DNA from: Orientallactaga sibirica
Taxonomy: Eukaryota; Chordata; Mammalia; Rodentia; Dipodidae
NCBI GenBank assembly: GCA_036365145.1
Contig: JAEOAD010000001.1
Coordinates: 100,103,501-100,167,500, forward strand
Direction of reading: 5' to 3'
Length of the DNA: 64,000 nt
Position numbers and translations under genes: made by a program. The notes beneath the pieces are model-generated. The model ran no database searches, was not told the origin of the DNA, and worked only from the letters and a program-made list of their open reading frames with translations. The stretch's first letter is position 1. The number at the start of each line of letters is the position of its first letter. Below are positions 45,299-57,731 of the stretch, in pieces.

Positions 45299-45302
45299 AA
45301 TA

Positions 45303-45517
45303 TTAAATATTTTAAAAATATTTTATTTTTATTTATTTTACAGAGAAAGAGAGAGAGAGAGAGAATGGGCATGCCAGGGCATCGAGCTGCTGCAAATGAA
45401 CTCCAGTTGTGTGCACCCCCTTGTGCATCTGGCTAATGTGAGTCCTAGGGAATCGAACTTGAGTCCTTTGGCTTTGCAGGCAAACGCTTTAACTGCTAAG
45501 CCATCCCTCCAGCTCCC
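45303..45517 (-). mobile_element. B2-like (DIP-type) SINE with target-site duplication
   Basis: TTTTATTTTTATTTATTTTA tail, GA tract, catgccagggcatcgagctg, ggctttgcaggcaaacgctt, head ccatccctccagctcc. The target 'caatattaaatattt' is duplicated on both sides. Confidence 0.95.
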
Positions 45518-45587
45518 AATATTAAATATTTTTAACAATTAAATATTTGATTTTTTTATCTCCAGATGCAATGTAAAAATGATATTG

Positions 45588-45748
45588 AGAGCCAGGTGCA
45601 TGCCTTTAATCCCAGCACTAGGGAAGTAGAAGTAGGATGATTGCTGTGAGTTCAAGGTCACCCTGAGAATACAGAGTGAATTCCAGGTCAGCTTGGGGTA
45701 GAGTGAAACCCTACCTTTAAAAACCAAAAAAATTAAAAAAATTAAAAA
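45588..45748 (+). mobile_element. B1 SINE, 5' shortened
   Basis: Starts gagccaggtgcatgccttta (the 'gtggtggcgca' part is missing) and runs through ccctacctttaaaaacc and an (AAATT)n tail. Confidence 0.9.
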
Positions 45749-46544
45749 AAGTTATTGAATTTGATGAGTTCTCCAAGTTTATGCTTGAAAAGGCATGAAC
45801 ATTTAATCACTGAGTCTTGTTCTTTCCATATTAAGGAATGGATGAGTTGTTAAGGATAATATGATGCCCCAATATATTTTTCTATATACTCCACCTGAAA
45901 GTGTTAGGAAAAAAATCTATCTTGGGAATAATTCAGTGCTATAAAACATATCCAAGAATGTACATATTAGCTGTTTTGAATGAGGCCAGGAATAAATGAG
46001 ATAATAATTCAGGACAAATGGCATAATTAAAACCTTGAAACCACCCTTTCTAATTGTCTCTATTCTCAGAATCCATAAATACTATATAGAAATGAATTTC
46101 ATTTGTCCTGTATGTTAACAAACATTTCTAAAAGGATATCAGTATACCCTCAAGAACTTTAAGTTTAGTTGTCTTAATGTTTAATTGAGTTGTAGATGCA
46201 TATGGCATCATCATAAAAATGATTCACATATTTGGTTCCACCTTTAATACTCAGTAAACAATTGTTATTTTTATTTATGGTTATTTTTATTTAAACAATG
46301 TGTGCAGAAGGTTATAGAAGGCTTTGGAGGGATGTTTAATTTGTGCTTACAAACATGCCAAAGATCACTCAAGATTATCATGGATCCATACAAGGCACCT
46401 TGTGAATCCCCCCATAACAGAGATGATGACATTTGGCTTAATGTTTATTCAAAATAGCAATGCCCTCTGATATCTGATACAATGGAGGCATGATGCTCTT
46501 TATGATATTGAAATTTTAACATAAATCATGTTGAAAACCCAAAG
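45749..46544. other. Single-copy AT-rich DNA
   Basis: Nothing recognised. Confidence 0.5.
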
Positions 46545-46800
46545 ATTCAGTCTGGGGAGACAACTTAGGGTTAAGAGCACTTGTCAAGAAGCCTGGGTGC
46601 TTGAAATGGACTGAAACTCACCATCTGATTTTAATTGCCCAACACCCATGTAAACATCTAGACAGTGGTCCTGAATGCCTAACTCCAGTCCTGTGGGGAG
46701 CAGAGATTTAAGAATCTCTGGTCCAGGTCAAGGAAATATGTAGATACTTTTTCTCTCATCTCCACACTCAATGAACACACACATATGCATACATATCACA
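46545..46800 (+). mobile_element. Old B2-superfamily SINE
   Basis: tctggggagacaacttaggg, taagagcacttgtcaagaag, ctagacagtggtcctgaatg, then a CA-rich tail. The head resembles B2; the body lacks the DIP-type 'agatgcacaagg' segment, so it belongs to a different, older subfamily. Confidence 0.6.
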
Positions 46801-46839
46801 AATACACACACAAGCACGCCAGACTATATATATCACACA

Positions 46840-46841
<2 letters not shown>

Positions 46842-46881
<40 letters not shown>

Positions 46882-46892
46882 ACACACACACA
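46842..46892. repeat. (CA)n microsatellite
   Basis: About 25 CA units with one 'cgtg' interruption. Confidence 0.95.
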
Positions 46893-47012
46893 CATATTCT
46901 CCTTAATTTGATGGAAAATTATCCACAATCCTTGATTTTACCTCTAACAACAATCCATGACTTTACCTCTAACAAATTGTGTCCAAATGGGAGAAATATA
47001 TCATGTTCAGAC

Positions 47013-47048
<36 letters not shown>
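47013..47048. repeat. (GT)n microsatellite
   Basis: About 18 pure GT units, 120 bp from the (CA)n run and complementary to it. Confidence 0.95.
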
Positions 47049-47050
<2 letters not shown>

Positions 47051-47054
47051 TATT

Positions 47055-47960
47055 TTCTGAATTTAATCTTTTTTTTTCTTTGTTAGTTATGTACATACTC
47101 AGTGTGTAAACAGCACATGTTGGTACCATCCTTAGACTTCTCTCTGTCCTTCCCCCGCAAAAGGGACCCTCCTTCTTGGGGATGCCAGTTATCCCCATGG
47201 AGATTATGGATCATGCATTGTGAGGATAGCAATCAATTACAGGGAAGAGGCAATGTCTCTGTGCTTAATGTCCCAACTTGTGGCTTTAACAATCTTTCCG
47301 CCCCCTCTTCAGAGAATTTACCTGAACCATGTTGGGTTTGTTTTATGTCTACTTCAGTGATAAGATCTTGGGAGCCTCTGTGTCTCTGGATATCTGGTTT
47401 GGTAGGAGTTGAGTGTTTTCTGTTTCTGTCTCCTTCACCCTTGTGTTGGTACCAGGTTCACCATGAAAGCAGCACTCTTGCTCATTTGCCCAATTACTCT
47501 CTGGTTTCAGCTGGGGCCCTGGTGAAGTATGATGGGCTGATTCTCTCCTCTGGTTCTGCATCCATCTGAAAAAGAGCAGCAAGTTCTCCAACAGAGAGTG
47601 AAGTCAGCTCTGGATAAATGGGATAACCATTATTAGTTTAGAGATAATTTAATAGGCATAGGCCCTCTTTTAGCTCCAGATAGGTGGGAGCTTGATACTG
47701 GAGGGCAAACTTATTTTTTGGATGATTCTGACTTGTTTACCAGTTCCAGCTATGGTTCTGTTCTACTGAGCTGATCCATTAGCCAATTCAAGTGCAGTTG
47801 GTTACCCACCATGGCTGTGTGCACCTTTTGCACTTGGGTGAGCATCAGGTCAGGTTGTTTGCTGCTGAGAAGCTTAGATCATGAGTTGCTTGGTAGATAT
47901 TGGCCATTTTCCCCCAGTAGCTCATGTGGCACCTTCTGGCACGAGTCAAGCTAAGTAAAT
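47055..47960 (-). mobile_element. L1 3'UTR (type A)
   Basis: Antisense copy of 24600-25590: ggtaccatccttagacttct, gtctctggatatctggtttg, ctctggttctgcatccatct, gttacccaccatggctgtgt. The 155-codon plus frame 47102-47569 has the same antisense translation as the frame at 25170-25481, so both are UTR shadows and not genes. Confidence 0.85.
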
Positions 47961-49314
47961 TTAATATTACCCATCTATTTGAATTAAACTTGGAAGTTAA
48001 GGCCCTGAAGAATGAATAAAAATGTGTGACAAATTCCACCTTTGCTAAAGATTATCCATCAATGAAAACATTTTATTGTGTCATTCTTCTCTTAGACCAG
48101 ACCCCTTCCTAGAAAAACCAGTAGCCTTATGGAAATAAATTTCTGTGAGGTTGATAGATGAGTTGGAGAGGTACATCTGAATCTCATTAAGGCTTCAGTT
48201 GCTTATTTCCCATGTTTCTAACCTGTATTTTCTAATAAACCTCCAATTCCTCTCCTAAACACCTTCTATATTTACCTACTTTATTTCACTCTCATCAACT
48301 CTTTATTACTCTCTTAAATATAGCAGTAATTAGATAAGTTACCATATAAAAGATACCAAAAGAAAGAAACATTGTGATTATTTCTAAATTGTTCAAACCT
48401 GTGTTGAAAGATGCATAAGTGTAAACTATAATGTACTAAGTGATGACAGTGGTAACCAGAAAAGAATTGTCTCCTCACCCAGATATAAGAATAAATGATT
48501 ATTAAAAAAAGCAAATAATAATAATAACTTTGCTTGGATATATCACTATCCCTACACATATGTCACATGTCAATTATTTGGGAGGATAATTAATTTATCA
48601 GACATGACCATATAAGCAAACACTCAGTGGTTCAGAATAAGTATATCTTCTATGGGAGTATGTGAGGGATTGCAGTAACCATGGAAGTTTTATTTTTGTA
48701 GAAAGAAATTGAAAAGGTTTTAAAAGACTATATAAGTTAAAATACATTAAACGACAAACTTATATATTACAAAAGGCAAAGATGGTATTTCCATTTTCTA
48801 AAAATGTTCATTAATACAGTTTTCTTGTTTGTATTAATTTTTAGTGATAGCTGACAGTTGGGAGTTAAAACAAACTAACAAGACAGACAATGAAGATTAA
48901 AGGGTTTGACTTTATCATGTCAAATAACCTTATTTCTACAACTTAAGTCTATCATCTTTAAATAATATAATCAACATAAAGATGTTTATTTCATAACACC
49001 AGTGCTTTGACTAAAAAATATATTTTTAATAAATTCTGTATTTATCAACCCAATAAGTACAGGCCCAATCCCACACAACAAACCTTTTGTGACTTCTTAG
49101 CTGTAAATCCATTTTGCATCATGACAAGGTTAAAATCAATGGGAAATATGTAATAGAGACATTATGCATGTAGCTGTAATACCTGTAAAAATTACTACTT
49201 AATATTTTCTAAAAGTAATTTGCTAATGGCTACAATAACTTCCCAATCTAAAGGCAAAAATAAAACACAAGCAAAAATATTTTAGAACACATGACAACAT
49301 ATTATTTAATTATT
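47961..49314. other. Single-copy AT-rich DNA
   Basis: Nothing recognised. Confidence 0.5.
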
Positions 49315-49475
49315 ATTATTATTATTTTGCTTTTTCCAGGTAGGGTCTTGCTCTAGCTCAGGCTGACCTGGAATTCACCATGTATTCTCAGGGTGGCCTT
49401 GAATTCACAACAATACTCCTTCTTCTGCCTCCCAAGTGCTGGGATTAAAGATGTGCGCAACCATGCCCTGCTATC
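49315..49475 (-). mobile_element. B1 SINE
   Basis: ATT-rich tail, ccaggtagggtcttgctcta, caggctgacctggaattcac, ctgggattaaagatgtgcgc. Moderately diverged. Confidence 0.95.
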
Positions 49476-50030
49476 TAATTATTAAAAATTAATACAAAAG
49501 TGAAATTCTTTAGGCAAAAGAAGTTTTTCAGTTAAAAAAGAAGATAAAGAAAGGAATAAAAGTGAAAATGAAACCAAAATTACTTCCAAAAATTATATAA
49601 ACTGTAAGTCATTTTTACTTAATGTATTGATGGACCAACAAAATAAACATTGTCATCCTGTATCAAGTAGAAATACAAGGTAACTAAAAAAGTTAAAACT
49701 TTTACTCCAAAGAAAGTTTGAAGAATTAATAAAACTAAGTATGCACTGTCAAAAATGTTAAATGAAAATTTTTAGTACAAAATATAACAAATGGTAAATT
49801 TGCACCTACACAAATGACATTACAAATGTAAAATATGTGGATACAAAAGTGAATAGCTTTTTCTACCTTTATTATTACTTTTTCAAAAGAACAAAATGTT
49901 CAGAATTTTAAGGTAACAATATCAATAATGTGCTATGAAATGTACATACTTAACCATGTATAAAAATATCACAATGTTTCTGAAATATATTTTTGTGCAT
50001 TTACCATGATGTTAAAATTTTTGTAACATG
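49476..50030. other. Single-copy AT-rich DNA
   Basis: Nothing recognised. Confidence 0.5.
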
Positions 50031-50035
50031 ATTAT

Positions 50036-50376
50036 TGTAGCAGTTATCTTTTCATTGCTGGGATAAAACACCCCAAAAGAAGCAGCTCATGGCAAGAAAT
50101 AATTTATTTTCAGCTTACACTTTCAAGAGGAAATTTCATCATGGAAATAAAAGCATGACAAGTGCAGAGAGCCAGGTGTCACATCTCAATAGCAGGAGGA
50201 AAAAGTGAGCTAAATGTAGCATGTAGTTTGGTAATAAGACAGCAAGGTCCACCTCCAGAAATGGCTCCTCTAGCAAGGCTCCAAACCCCAAAGGTTCCAT
50301 CATCTTGGGATTAAGTATGAAGCTTAATCACAAACACATGAGACTAAGGGGGACACTTTATATTCAAACTATGACA
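50036..50376 (-). mobile_element. 3' LTR of an older complete LTR element
   Basis: Plus start tgtagcagttatcttttcat, end aaactatgaca. Minus-strand AATAAA at 50103-50108. Aligns with 51765-52118 over tgtag.a.ttat, gaagcag.t.atgg, gggattaagtatgaagctta, but is well diverged from it. Confidence 0.85.
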
Positions 50377-51764
50377 TTCCGAACCAGGCCTCCATAGACT
50401 AATGGTCATATCATGACACAAAATGCATACAATCCAACTTTAAAAGTGCCCATAGTCATTGCCAGTCCCAATACTGTTGAAGCGAACAAAGTTTCATCCG
50501 ATACCAGTTAGGTCTCTAAAACTTTGACCTGTGATATCTGTACAATCAAAACACAAGTTACATATTCCCAATAAAGAATAGCTTAGAGTAAATATTCTCA
50601 TTGAAACAATTAGAAATGGAGATATAGCAAGGAGATACCATACCAATACAAAATGAAAACCCAGCAGGGCATAGATAAAATCTTGAAGTTCAACATCAGA
50701 CACATGGGACTTCCTCTGAAAGGCTTCCATAACTCCTCACTTCTAGCTGTGCTGACTGTAGCCCCTCTCCCAGGAGGCATCAACCCTGAGCTGGCAGCTT
50801 TGTGTGGCAGCCAGCCCATAGTCATGGCAAAATACAAAACCCTAGAGTCTTGACTGCAAACTACAGTTCATTATCATAGCTTCACACAGTGGCCTCACAG
50901 GGCCTCTTGGAAGGGATTTGTCCCTGCCTCACACTTCCCAAACTCAGTGGCTTCCAAGAACACACACTCCATCACCCTCTATTTCCTGTATCATCATTCC
51001 ATGTGGGAAAAACCTCCAAACTGTTCTACCAAGTGGGAATGCAGCATGACCTTGAGGAGAAGGGATTTCTTTCAGCATTCATCGTTCAGACCGTCCTCCC
51101 TTAAAATAATTCACATTCCTATTAGCACAAACTTTCAGTAGATTGTGTTTTATGCAGAGGGTATCTTTCCTATCATCCCAATTCCAGCTGAAGTGGTCAC
51201 AGTCACTGGGTCTGGAGTCTTATTTATTTTTTTCTTTTTTTGAGGTAGGGTCTTGCTTACCCAGGATGACATGGAATTCACTATGTACACTCAGGATGGC
51301 CTTGAACTCATGAATATCCTCCTACTTCAGCCTCCTGAGTACTTAGATTAAAGGTTTGCTCTTCCTGAAAATTTTATTCCTGAGAAAACTCTATATTTTC
51401 TATAGTGTATGCTCTGTATTCTCGTTTTCCATATACAACACAGGTCCATTACTTTTACATTAAATTTATCTGAATTTATTATCACACAGGCAGAGAAAAT
51501 AAGCCTCTTTGCCATACTACTGCACAAATTATTTACAGCCTAGTTTCTGATAGTATTGTTTTTACCTCTGAAAACTTAGAAGCTGGGCCTCCAGAGCTCA
51601 CACTTTTTTCTGCATTTTGGCCTTTCAAACTCTCATTAAGCTCTTCTTATAGCATTGTAAAGCTTCTATAGCCCAAAGTTCCAAATTCTTCCCTATTCTT
51701 AATGCAAACCATTTCCAGACGAAGGTTTATAATACAATGCCCCCACTCCTGATACTAATTATTT
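50377..51764 (-). mobile_element. Internal region of the older LTR element, no gag/pol
   Basis: Starts ttccgaaccaggcc, parallel to ttccgcccctggcc in the 36964-38984 element. Continues with tcatgacacaaaatgcatac, aatccaactttaaaagtgcc and caatactgttgaagcgaac, text typical of rodent non-autonomous ERVL/MaLR-like internal regions. No retroviral protein frame is present. Two overlapping frames (50653-51141) are chance. A B1 is inserted at 51230-51360. Confidence 0.8.
51230..51360 (-). mobile_element. B1 SINE
   Basis: tttgaggtagggtcttgctt, ggatgacatggaattcacta, ctcctacttcagcctcctga; diverged, with the head lost after ttagattaaaggtttgc. Confidence 0.85.
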
Positions 51765-52118
51765 TGTAGAAATTATTACATAACTTCTGGCACAACACAC
51801 CCAACTAGAAGCAGTTTATGGAAGGAAAGGGGTTATGTCAAGCCCACAGTAACAGGAGGAAGGTTCATCATATCAGAGAAAGTTTGGGAGGAATAAGAAA
51901 GCAAGCATCACATCTGTGCATCAGCATGTAGGAAGTGGGGAGATTGAGTTAAGTGCACTAAATCAAGCTGGGCTATAACAGCCCAGGGCCCATTCCCACC
52001 AAAACATATATTTAACTAAGCTCCATCTCCCAAAGAATGCCCTAGCCTGGGATTAAGTATGAAGCTTAATCACAAAAACATGAGGATAATGCGGGACACT
52101 TAGATTCAAACCACCACA
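51765..52118 (-). mobile_element. 5' LTR of an older complete LTR element
   Basis: Start tgtagaaattattacataac, end aaaccaccaca. The target-site duplication attat sits at 50031-50035 and 52119-52123. TG...CA ends. LTR lengths are 341 and 354 bp, so the LTRs have diverged by substitutions and indels and the element is much older than the 36964-38984 one. Confidence 0.85.
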
Positions 52119-52169
52119 ATTATTTATACCTTAGAGTTGCTGCTAATGTTTGATTATAGTTAAGTGTAT

Positions 52170-52348
52170 GTGATTGTTTTTTTTTTTTTTTTTTTTTTTT
52201 TTGGTTTTTCATGGTAGGGTCTCCCTCTAGCTCAGGCTGTCTGGGAAATCACTATGTAGTCTCAGGGTGGCCTTGAACTCATGGCAATCCTCCTACCTCT
52301 GCCTCCCCAGTGCTGGGATTAAAGGCGTGTGCCACCATGCCCAGCTTT
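52170..52348 (-). mobile_element. B1 SINE
   Basis: A 29-base poly(T), ttggtttttcatggtagggt, ctatgtagtctcagggtggc, ctgggattaaaggcgtgtgc, head accatgcccagct. Flanking 'gtatgtg' on both sides suggests the target-site duplication. Confidence 0.95.
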
Positions 52349-52739
52349 TTGTATGTGTTTTAAATAATATAATAACCAAGCAAAGCCAGTGAGATAACGT
52401 TAAATAATTTAAAAGTAAGCACAATAAATTACATAGCATAAAACATAAAAATAAGAAAAAAATACATAAATAAAAACATGGGACAAATAACAAAATGTAG
52501 ATATAACCTACCCATGCAAAGAAATGAACAAAAAATTAACTGTAAAAAATCAACAATATAATAGCTAAAAGAAAGAGTAAGACTATAAGCCTTATAGATG
52601 ATAAGAAAATGAGGGGATATCACAAACATATACATATAAAATGTGACAAATTATTTCTTCTAGAAATAACTAAAAATTTACATAGTCCCACCTTTATATT
52701 TGTGAAAGAAAGTATCTCATGAATAATATTTGAATATAA

Positions 52740-52956
52740 GGACCTAGAGAGAAGGCTAAGCAGCTAATGGGTCAAAGGTTAAAGTTTGGTAGCCTGGATT
52801 CAAATTCTCAGTACCCATGTAAATAAAGCCAGAGTCACAAAGTGGCACATGCATCTGGATTTCATTTGCAGTGGCAGAAGGCCTTGGTGTGCCCGTTCTC
52901 TCTCTTTCTCATTCTTTCTCTTTCAGTCTGTTTGCAAATAAATAAGAAATATATAT
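52740..52956 (+). mobile_element. B2-like (DIP-type) SINE, old
   Basis: gacctagagagaaggctaag, agcctggattcaaattctca, tggcacatgcatctggattt, cagtggcagaaggccttggt, CT tract, AAATAAATAAG tail. Confidence 0.85.
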
Positions 52957-52976
52957 ATTTACAAATACTCGAGTAT

Positions 52977-53155
52977 GGGCTGGGGAAATGGCTTAGCAAT
53001 CAAGGCGTTTACCCACAATCTGGTTTAATTCCTCAGGACCCACATAAGCCAGATGCACAAGGGAGCACATGCATCTGGAGTTCGTTTGTAGTTTCTCTCT
53101 ATATTCTCTCTCTCACTCTCAAAATAAATAAATAAATAAACAAATAAATATTTTT
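52977..53155 (+). mobile_element. B2-like (DIP-type) SINE with target-site duplication
   Basis: gggctggggaaatggcttag, ggacccacataagccagatg, atctggagttcgtttgtagt, short CT tract, (AAAT)n tail. 'aatact(c/t)gagtatg' lies on both sides. Confidence 0.95.
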
Positions 53156-56100
53156 AAAAATACTTGAGTATGATATTATAAACTTTTTCAACAAAGAATA
53201 ATCTAGCCCTATATGGATTCTGAATACTATACCAAGTCTTCCTGAAAGCAGATTAGAAAAATAAGTATCAATTAATTTTGCAGGGCAGTCTCTAAAACAG
53301 AAGAAAACATGGTAAGACAAGAAAATCACACACCAATATCTTCCCTTAAAAAGATATAAAAATAATGCATAATAAACCATAATATTTCCTCTGGAAGTAC
53401 CACTTTGGTTTGATATTTTATAACATATTGCTTATATAATAAAAAAATTAAAAATATTTTAGCATCTCAAAAATAATATAATATATTTAAAGAATTTTAC
53501 CACCCTATTTATGGTAAAATATATGCTAAAAGACATCTAAAAATATCTGATACATCACATTTATTGATAAAGGCTAAATGTCTTCCTAAGTTCAAGACCA
53601 GAACAAAAAAAGACCCTTTATTAATACTCTCCAATTCCATCCAAATGGGACCATAATCTAATATTGCAAGGAAACAAATAAAATACTAAGAGTTTAGTAA
53701 GGAAGACATGTCATGGACTTGATCACATAAAAATCTAAAGAATTTATATTTACCTTGAAGTTGTATTGAAATATTTTCAAGCCAAGTAAGCTTCTTTAAG
53801 CAAAACTGAAGATTATAGATCAATAGAAACAAAGCTAATGCATTTCATATGGTACCAATCTTATTTAGAACCTAAAGTTAATGAACACCACATAAAATGT
53901 GAATATAAACATCAAATTATTAACTGTATATATTATCAAATAGGTATAAGACTTGTTTGTTGAAATAGATATTTTTAATCAAGTAAGTTGTAGACAAATG
54001 AATGGGCATTCTGAACTTATGGTTTGTAAGGCATAGGACGTCCACTCTTATATCCATTGTTATAAGATTAGTATATCCATTGTTAACATATCCATTCTCC
54101 TAAATTTGATATAGTCATGATTACAATCTCACAAAAATTTTGTTAGCTGTTTATAAAAATGTCATTTCTCAAAAGTATATGGAAAGTTTAACATTGACAA
54201 TAGCTGGAATAAAATTTCAAAGAAATAAAGAAAATCAGGGTTCAATTTTCTTACATGGCATGTGAAGTTCTCAAAGCTAACGTACAGGATTTATGTATGG
54301 CTGTCACTCCAGCTACTAAGCATACTAAGCTACTAAGTTGACATTCATGAAAATATAGTAATAATTATTTGCCATTCTCACATACACAACTACTACAGCT
54401 ACTATGTCAGGTTCCTCATAAGTATTACTGAAAGATTGTGTCTAATAATTTTCTATATTATCATTCTATCAAGACCACCTATTGTCCATAGTTGGCACTG
54501 ATGAGAACCTGGTGAGTTAACCCAATGAGCAAAGATCCAGGGCTTGAAGGCAGCAATGGTGCATACATCTACCACTAGTACAAGTTATTCAGTGTTGCAA
54601 ACAATCTCCATAGCTTTTGAGAGACACTGATGGACAGTGATAGGTGCATAGTCTTTCCTTTTTCTCTAAGTCAATCTTCCTTTCAGTTGATAAGTTTCAA
54701 TGCAGTATTGCTATGTTGCCCAGAATATAAAAGTGGGGACCAATTACCAAATGTACTTATCTTCCTTGTGTGTCCTAAAGCTGTATCTATATGCATTATT
54801 AGCAGCTAATGGTGCATTTCATGTTCTCCAATTTCCCCATGCTAATGGCTTCCTTCAGGGACAATTCCGACAATTAAAAAGAACCACAATGCAAAACAGT
54901 TTCATTCTTCAACATCCTTTGTATCAGCAGAAAAACTTTGCATTATCATTGTCAGAGACACAGTAATACAATCACAAAGGATCTATACATATAGATCTGT
55001 ATGTATTAAATGCATATGCATGGAATATATTTATGATTATGAGAAATAGATTTCAAAAATCTTATCATAGTTCTCATTTTGTTCAGATAACTTTTTTTAT
55101 TTCTAGTCCCATCTCATATAAAGTTAAAATCTGTGTTTCTGTTTGTTTGAGTTTTAGGATGTCCAGGAAAATTCTTGGATAGAATAGAAATAAGACAGCT
55201 TCGGAGCTAAGGAATAGATATCCATGTGCTCTCTGCACTTTGGTATGCTTAGTGGTACCACCATTATCTTGGCATAATTGGGCACTAGTAAAGCAACATT
55301 GACAAAAATAAACTTCCAGTATCTGAAATGCATTATTTACTCAAGCCTAAGGATAGGCTTTTTATACTTATGCAGAAATATGTTATGAAGAAGGCATACC
55401 AATACATTACCATATTTTTGTATTTCTGAGCACTTTTGTCCATCATTTCAAGTTCTTGGTGAGCATCATTATGCAAGATTGCTACATGTGCACTTCCTTG
55501 TTTAGTCACATTAATGCTAGTAAAGTTGGCCTTAGGTTAAGTAAAAAGTAAAGAGTTCTGTGGCTCATGTGAATTTCTGGGCTTTCAGCAATTTTTCAGA
55601 TATTGCCACAGAAGGACAATTTCCTTTATGTTGTGGAACGAAGTACATGTATACTAAGCAATAGATGGATAATTTGTAAAGCACTATCCATAAAATAAAG
55701 TACAGTACTCCACATCTAATCCTTTATTATGTCAGTGAATTAAGTCTTTATAGTATACTTGATGTTTTTCCATTATATTATTCCATTTAAAGTGTAAAAT
55801 ATTTCAAATATAAGAGACAATAACCTGTGGAGGCACATTATTTTATTGTTCTTTATATTATTTATGTGTATAGTGAGTGATTATTAAACTCTAATAACTT
55901 GAAACTCAGAGGAATTCATCTTGGGGTTCATGTTACATAAAACTGTAGTTTCATGATTAGTGATGGGGTTGGAGTGGTTGCCATGCTGAGTGACTCCTTG
56001 GATAGATGCTGTTTTTATGTAAGATCACTGTAATGAGCTTCAAACCTACCCCTGGGTATAAACTAAACTCCTCCGATGCAAAGACACGGGTAATGAAGGG

Positions 56101-56666
56101 ACTGTTACTATCATGAATATTCTATATTAAGGGTTTAATTACCAAGGCTGGAACCTGGGCTTTGATGATATTTTAATAGCAGGTGTAACACTTTTCTAAT
56201 TTAGCATTTTTCAGTTAAAATTTCATTAGTCACTGTACTCCACAGTGTAAAAGATCATACAAGTGAGATAAGGGTTGGAGATAAGAAAAGCACATTTTCA
56301 ATAAAATATGTTGTTAAAATTTTCTACACATTCCTCTTAGTAGTTATATTTCCCTTCTCTTATAGTAGATGGTTCCTGGTGACAATTAACCCTGCCTGAA
56401 CTCCATTGGGAAATAGACTTATTTCCTCTCAAGGCTATAGAGTGGGTTTCAGCTATATAGTCCTATATATAGCTGTATATACTAGGACTGTTTTGGTGTC
56501 TGAGAAATGAGAGCTTAAATCAAACTTAAAAAAATAGTTGAATCCATTGTTTCAAGGACATATATATTTTATAACCCTGCTTACAAATTTCTAGGTCCTT
56601 AGATATAATATGATGAACTTTGTCAAAATGATATAGTGCTATTCAAGAGTCTTAAAATGTTGTTGG
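53156..56666. other. 3.5 kb of AT-rich DNA without a recognised feature
   Basis: The longest stretch in the window with no SINE, L1 or LTR. The 88-codon frame 54700-54966 has no domain. Nothing marks an exon or promoter. Confidence 0.5.
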
Positions 56667-56669
56667 CAA

Positions 56670-56708
<39 letters not shown>
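56667..56708. repeat. (GT)n microsatellite
   Basis: About 19 GT units. Confidence 0.95.
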
Positions 56709-56710
<2 letters not shown>

Positions 56711-56734
56711 GTACACAAAGTGTAGGTATGCAAG

Positions 56735-57511
56735 TTTTTAAAAAATTTTTTATTGACAACTTCTGTACTTACAGACAATAAAGCATGATATGTCCCTCCC
56801 CTCCCCCATTCCCCTTCAGAACTCCACTCTCCATCATATCCCCTCCCTCTCCAATAGTCTCTCTTTTAATTTGATGTCATCATCTTTTTCTTTTGTTATG
56901 AGGGTCTTGTGAAGATATTGCTAGGCACTGTGAGGTCATGGATAGCTAGGCCAATTGCTGTCTGGACAGTTGCATTGTAAGGAGTCAAATCCTTCCTTTG
57001 GCTCTTACATTCTTTTTGCCTCCTTTTCTGCAATGGACCCTGAGCCTTGCAGGGTGCAATAGAGATGTTTCAGTGCTGGACACTCCTCCGTCACTTCTCC
57101 TCAGCACTATGTTGCCTTTTGGGTCATCCTAGTGATCATCTCCATCTGAAAAGAGAGGCTTCTCTAAACAGAAGTGAGAGTAGCATTAATATGTGAATAT
57201 GAACATTAAGTGTAGTGCTTTCAGGGCAGTTTGATAGGAATAATGTATACATTTAGCCAGACAAGAGCAGGCTTTATGTCCTCAGGCTCATGACCTCCCT
57301 TGCCATAGACTTTTGACTATTTTTTTCAGTACCAGGCATGTATTCCCTCCCATAGAGTGGGCCTTCAGGCCAATTAGGGAGCAGTTGGTTTCCCCAAGAG
57401 CAGTCATGCCACTATTGCACCAGTTCAGATGTTGGGCCTGTCTGGCCAAACTTGAATTTTCAGTGTCCACTGTTTTCATTGCTGATGAGTTCTGTTTCCA
57501 ATATGGCTGCA
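56735..57511 (-). mobile_element. L1 3'UTR (type B)
   Basis: Antisense tail ttttttattgacaacttctg, the poly-pyrimidine text cctcccctcccccattcccc, tttggctcttacattctttt, tgcagggtgcaatagagatg, gtattccctcccatagagtg. It is the reverse complement of 25881-26890 and 28293-29548 and 5'-truncated at about 57511. Confidence 0.9.
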
Positions 57512-57582
57512 TGTTTTTGATTTTCTAGGTAGGGTTTACTCTTGTCCAGGCTGATCTGGAATTCACTATGTAAAATCAGAGT
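57512..57582 (-). mobile_element. B1 SINE fragment
   Basis: tttctaggtagggtttactc, ccaggctgatctggaattca, ctatgtaaaatcagagt. Only the 3' half is present. Confidence 0.8.
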
Positions 57583-57585
57583 GCA

Positions 57586-57731
57586 AGTTTTTAAAAAATA
57601 TTTTTTATTCATTTGCAAGGAGATAGTGAGAGAGAGTGGGATGGGCACATTAGGATTACTGGGGAATTTAACCTACACCATTAGGCTTTGCAAGCAAGCA
57701 CCTTTAATTGCTAAGCCATCTCTCTAGCTCT
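57586..57731 (-). mobile_element. B2-like SINE, shortened
   Basis: AAATATTTTTTATTCATTTG tail, ggatgggcacattaggatta, aggctttgcaagcaagcacc, head ccatctctctagctc. The middle segment is missing. 'gcaagttttt' upstream and 'gcaagttata' downstream suggest a duplicated target. Confidence 0.9.

Noticed and set aside
47102..47569. 155-codon plus-strand frame
   Set aside because: Antisense of an L1 3'UTR. The same translation appears at 25170-25481, so it is a repeat shadow.
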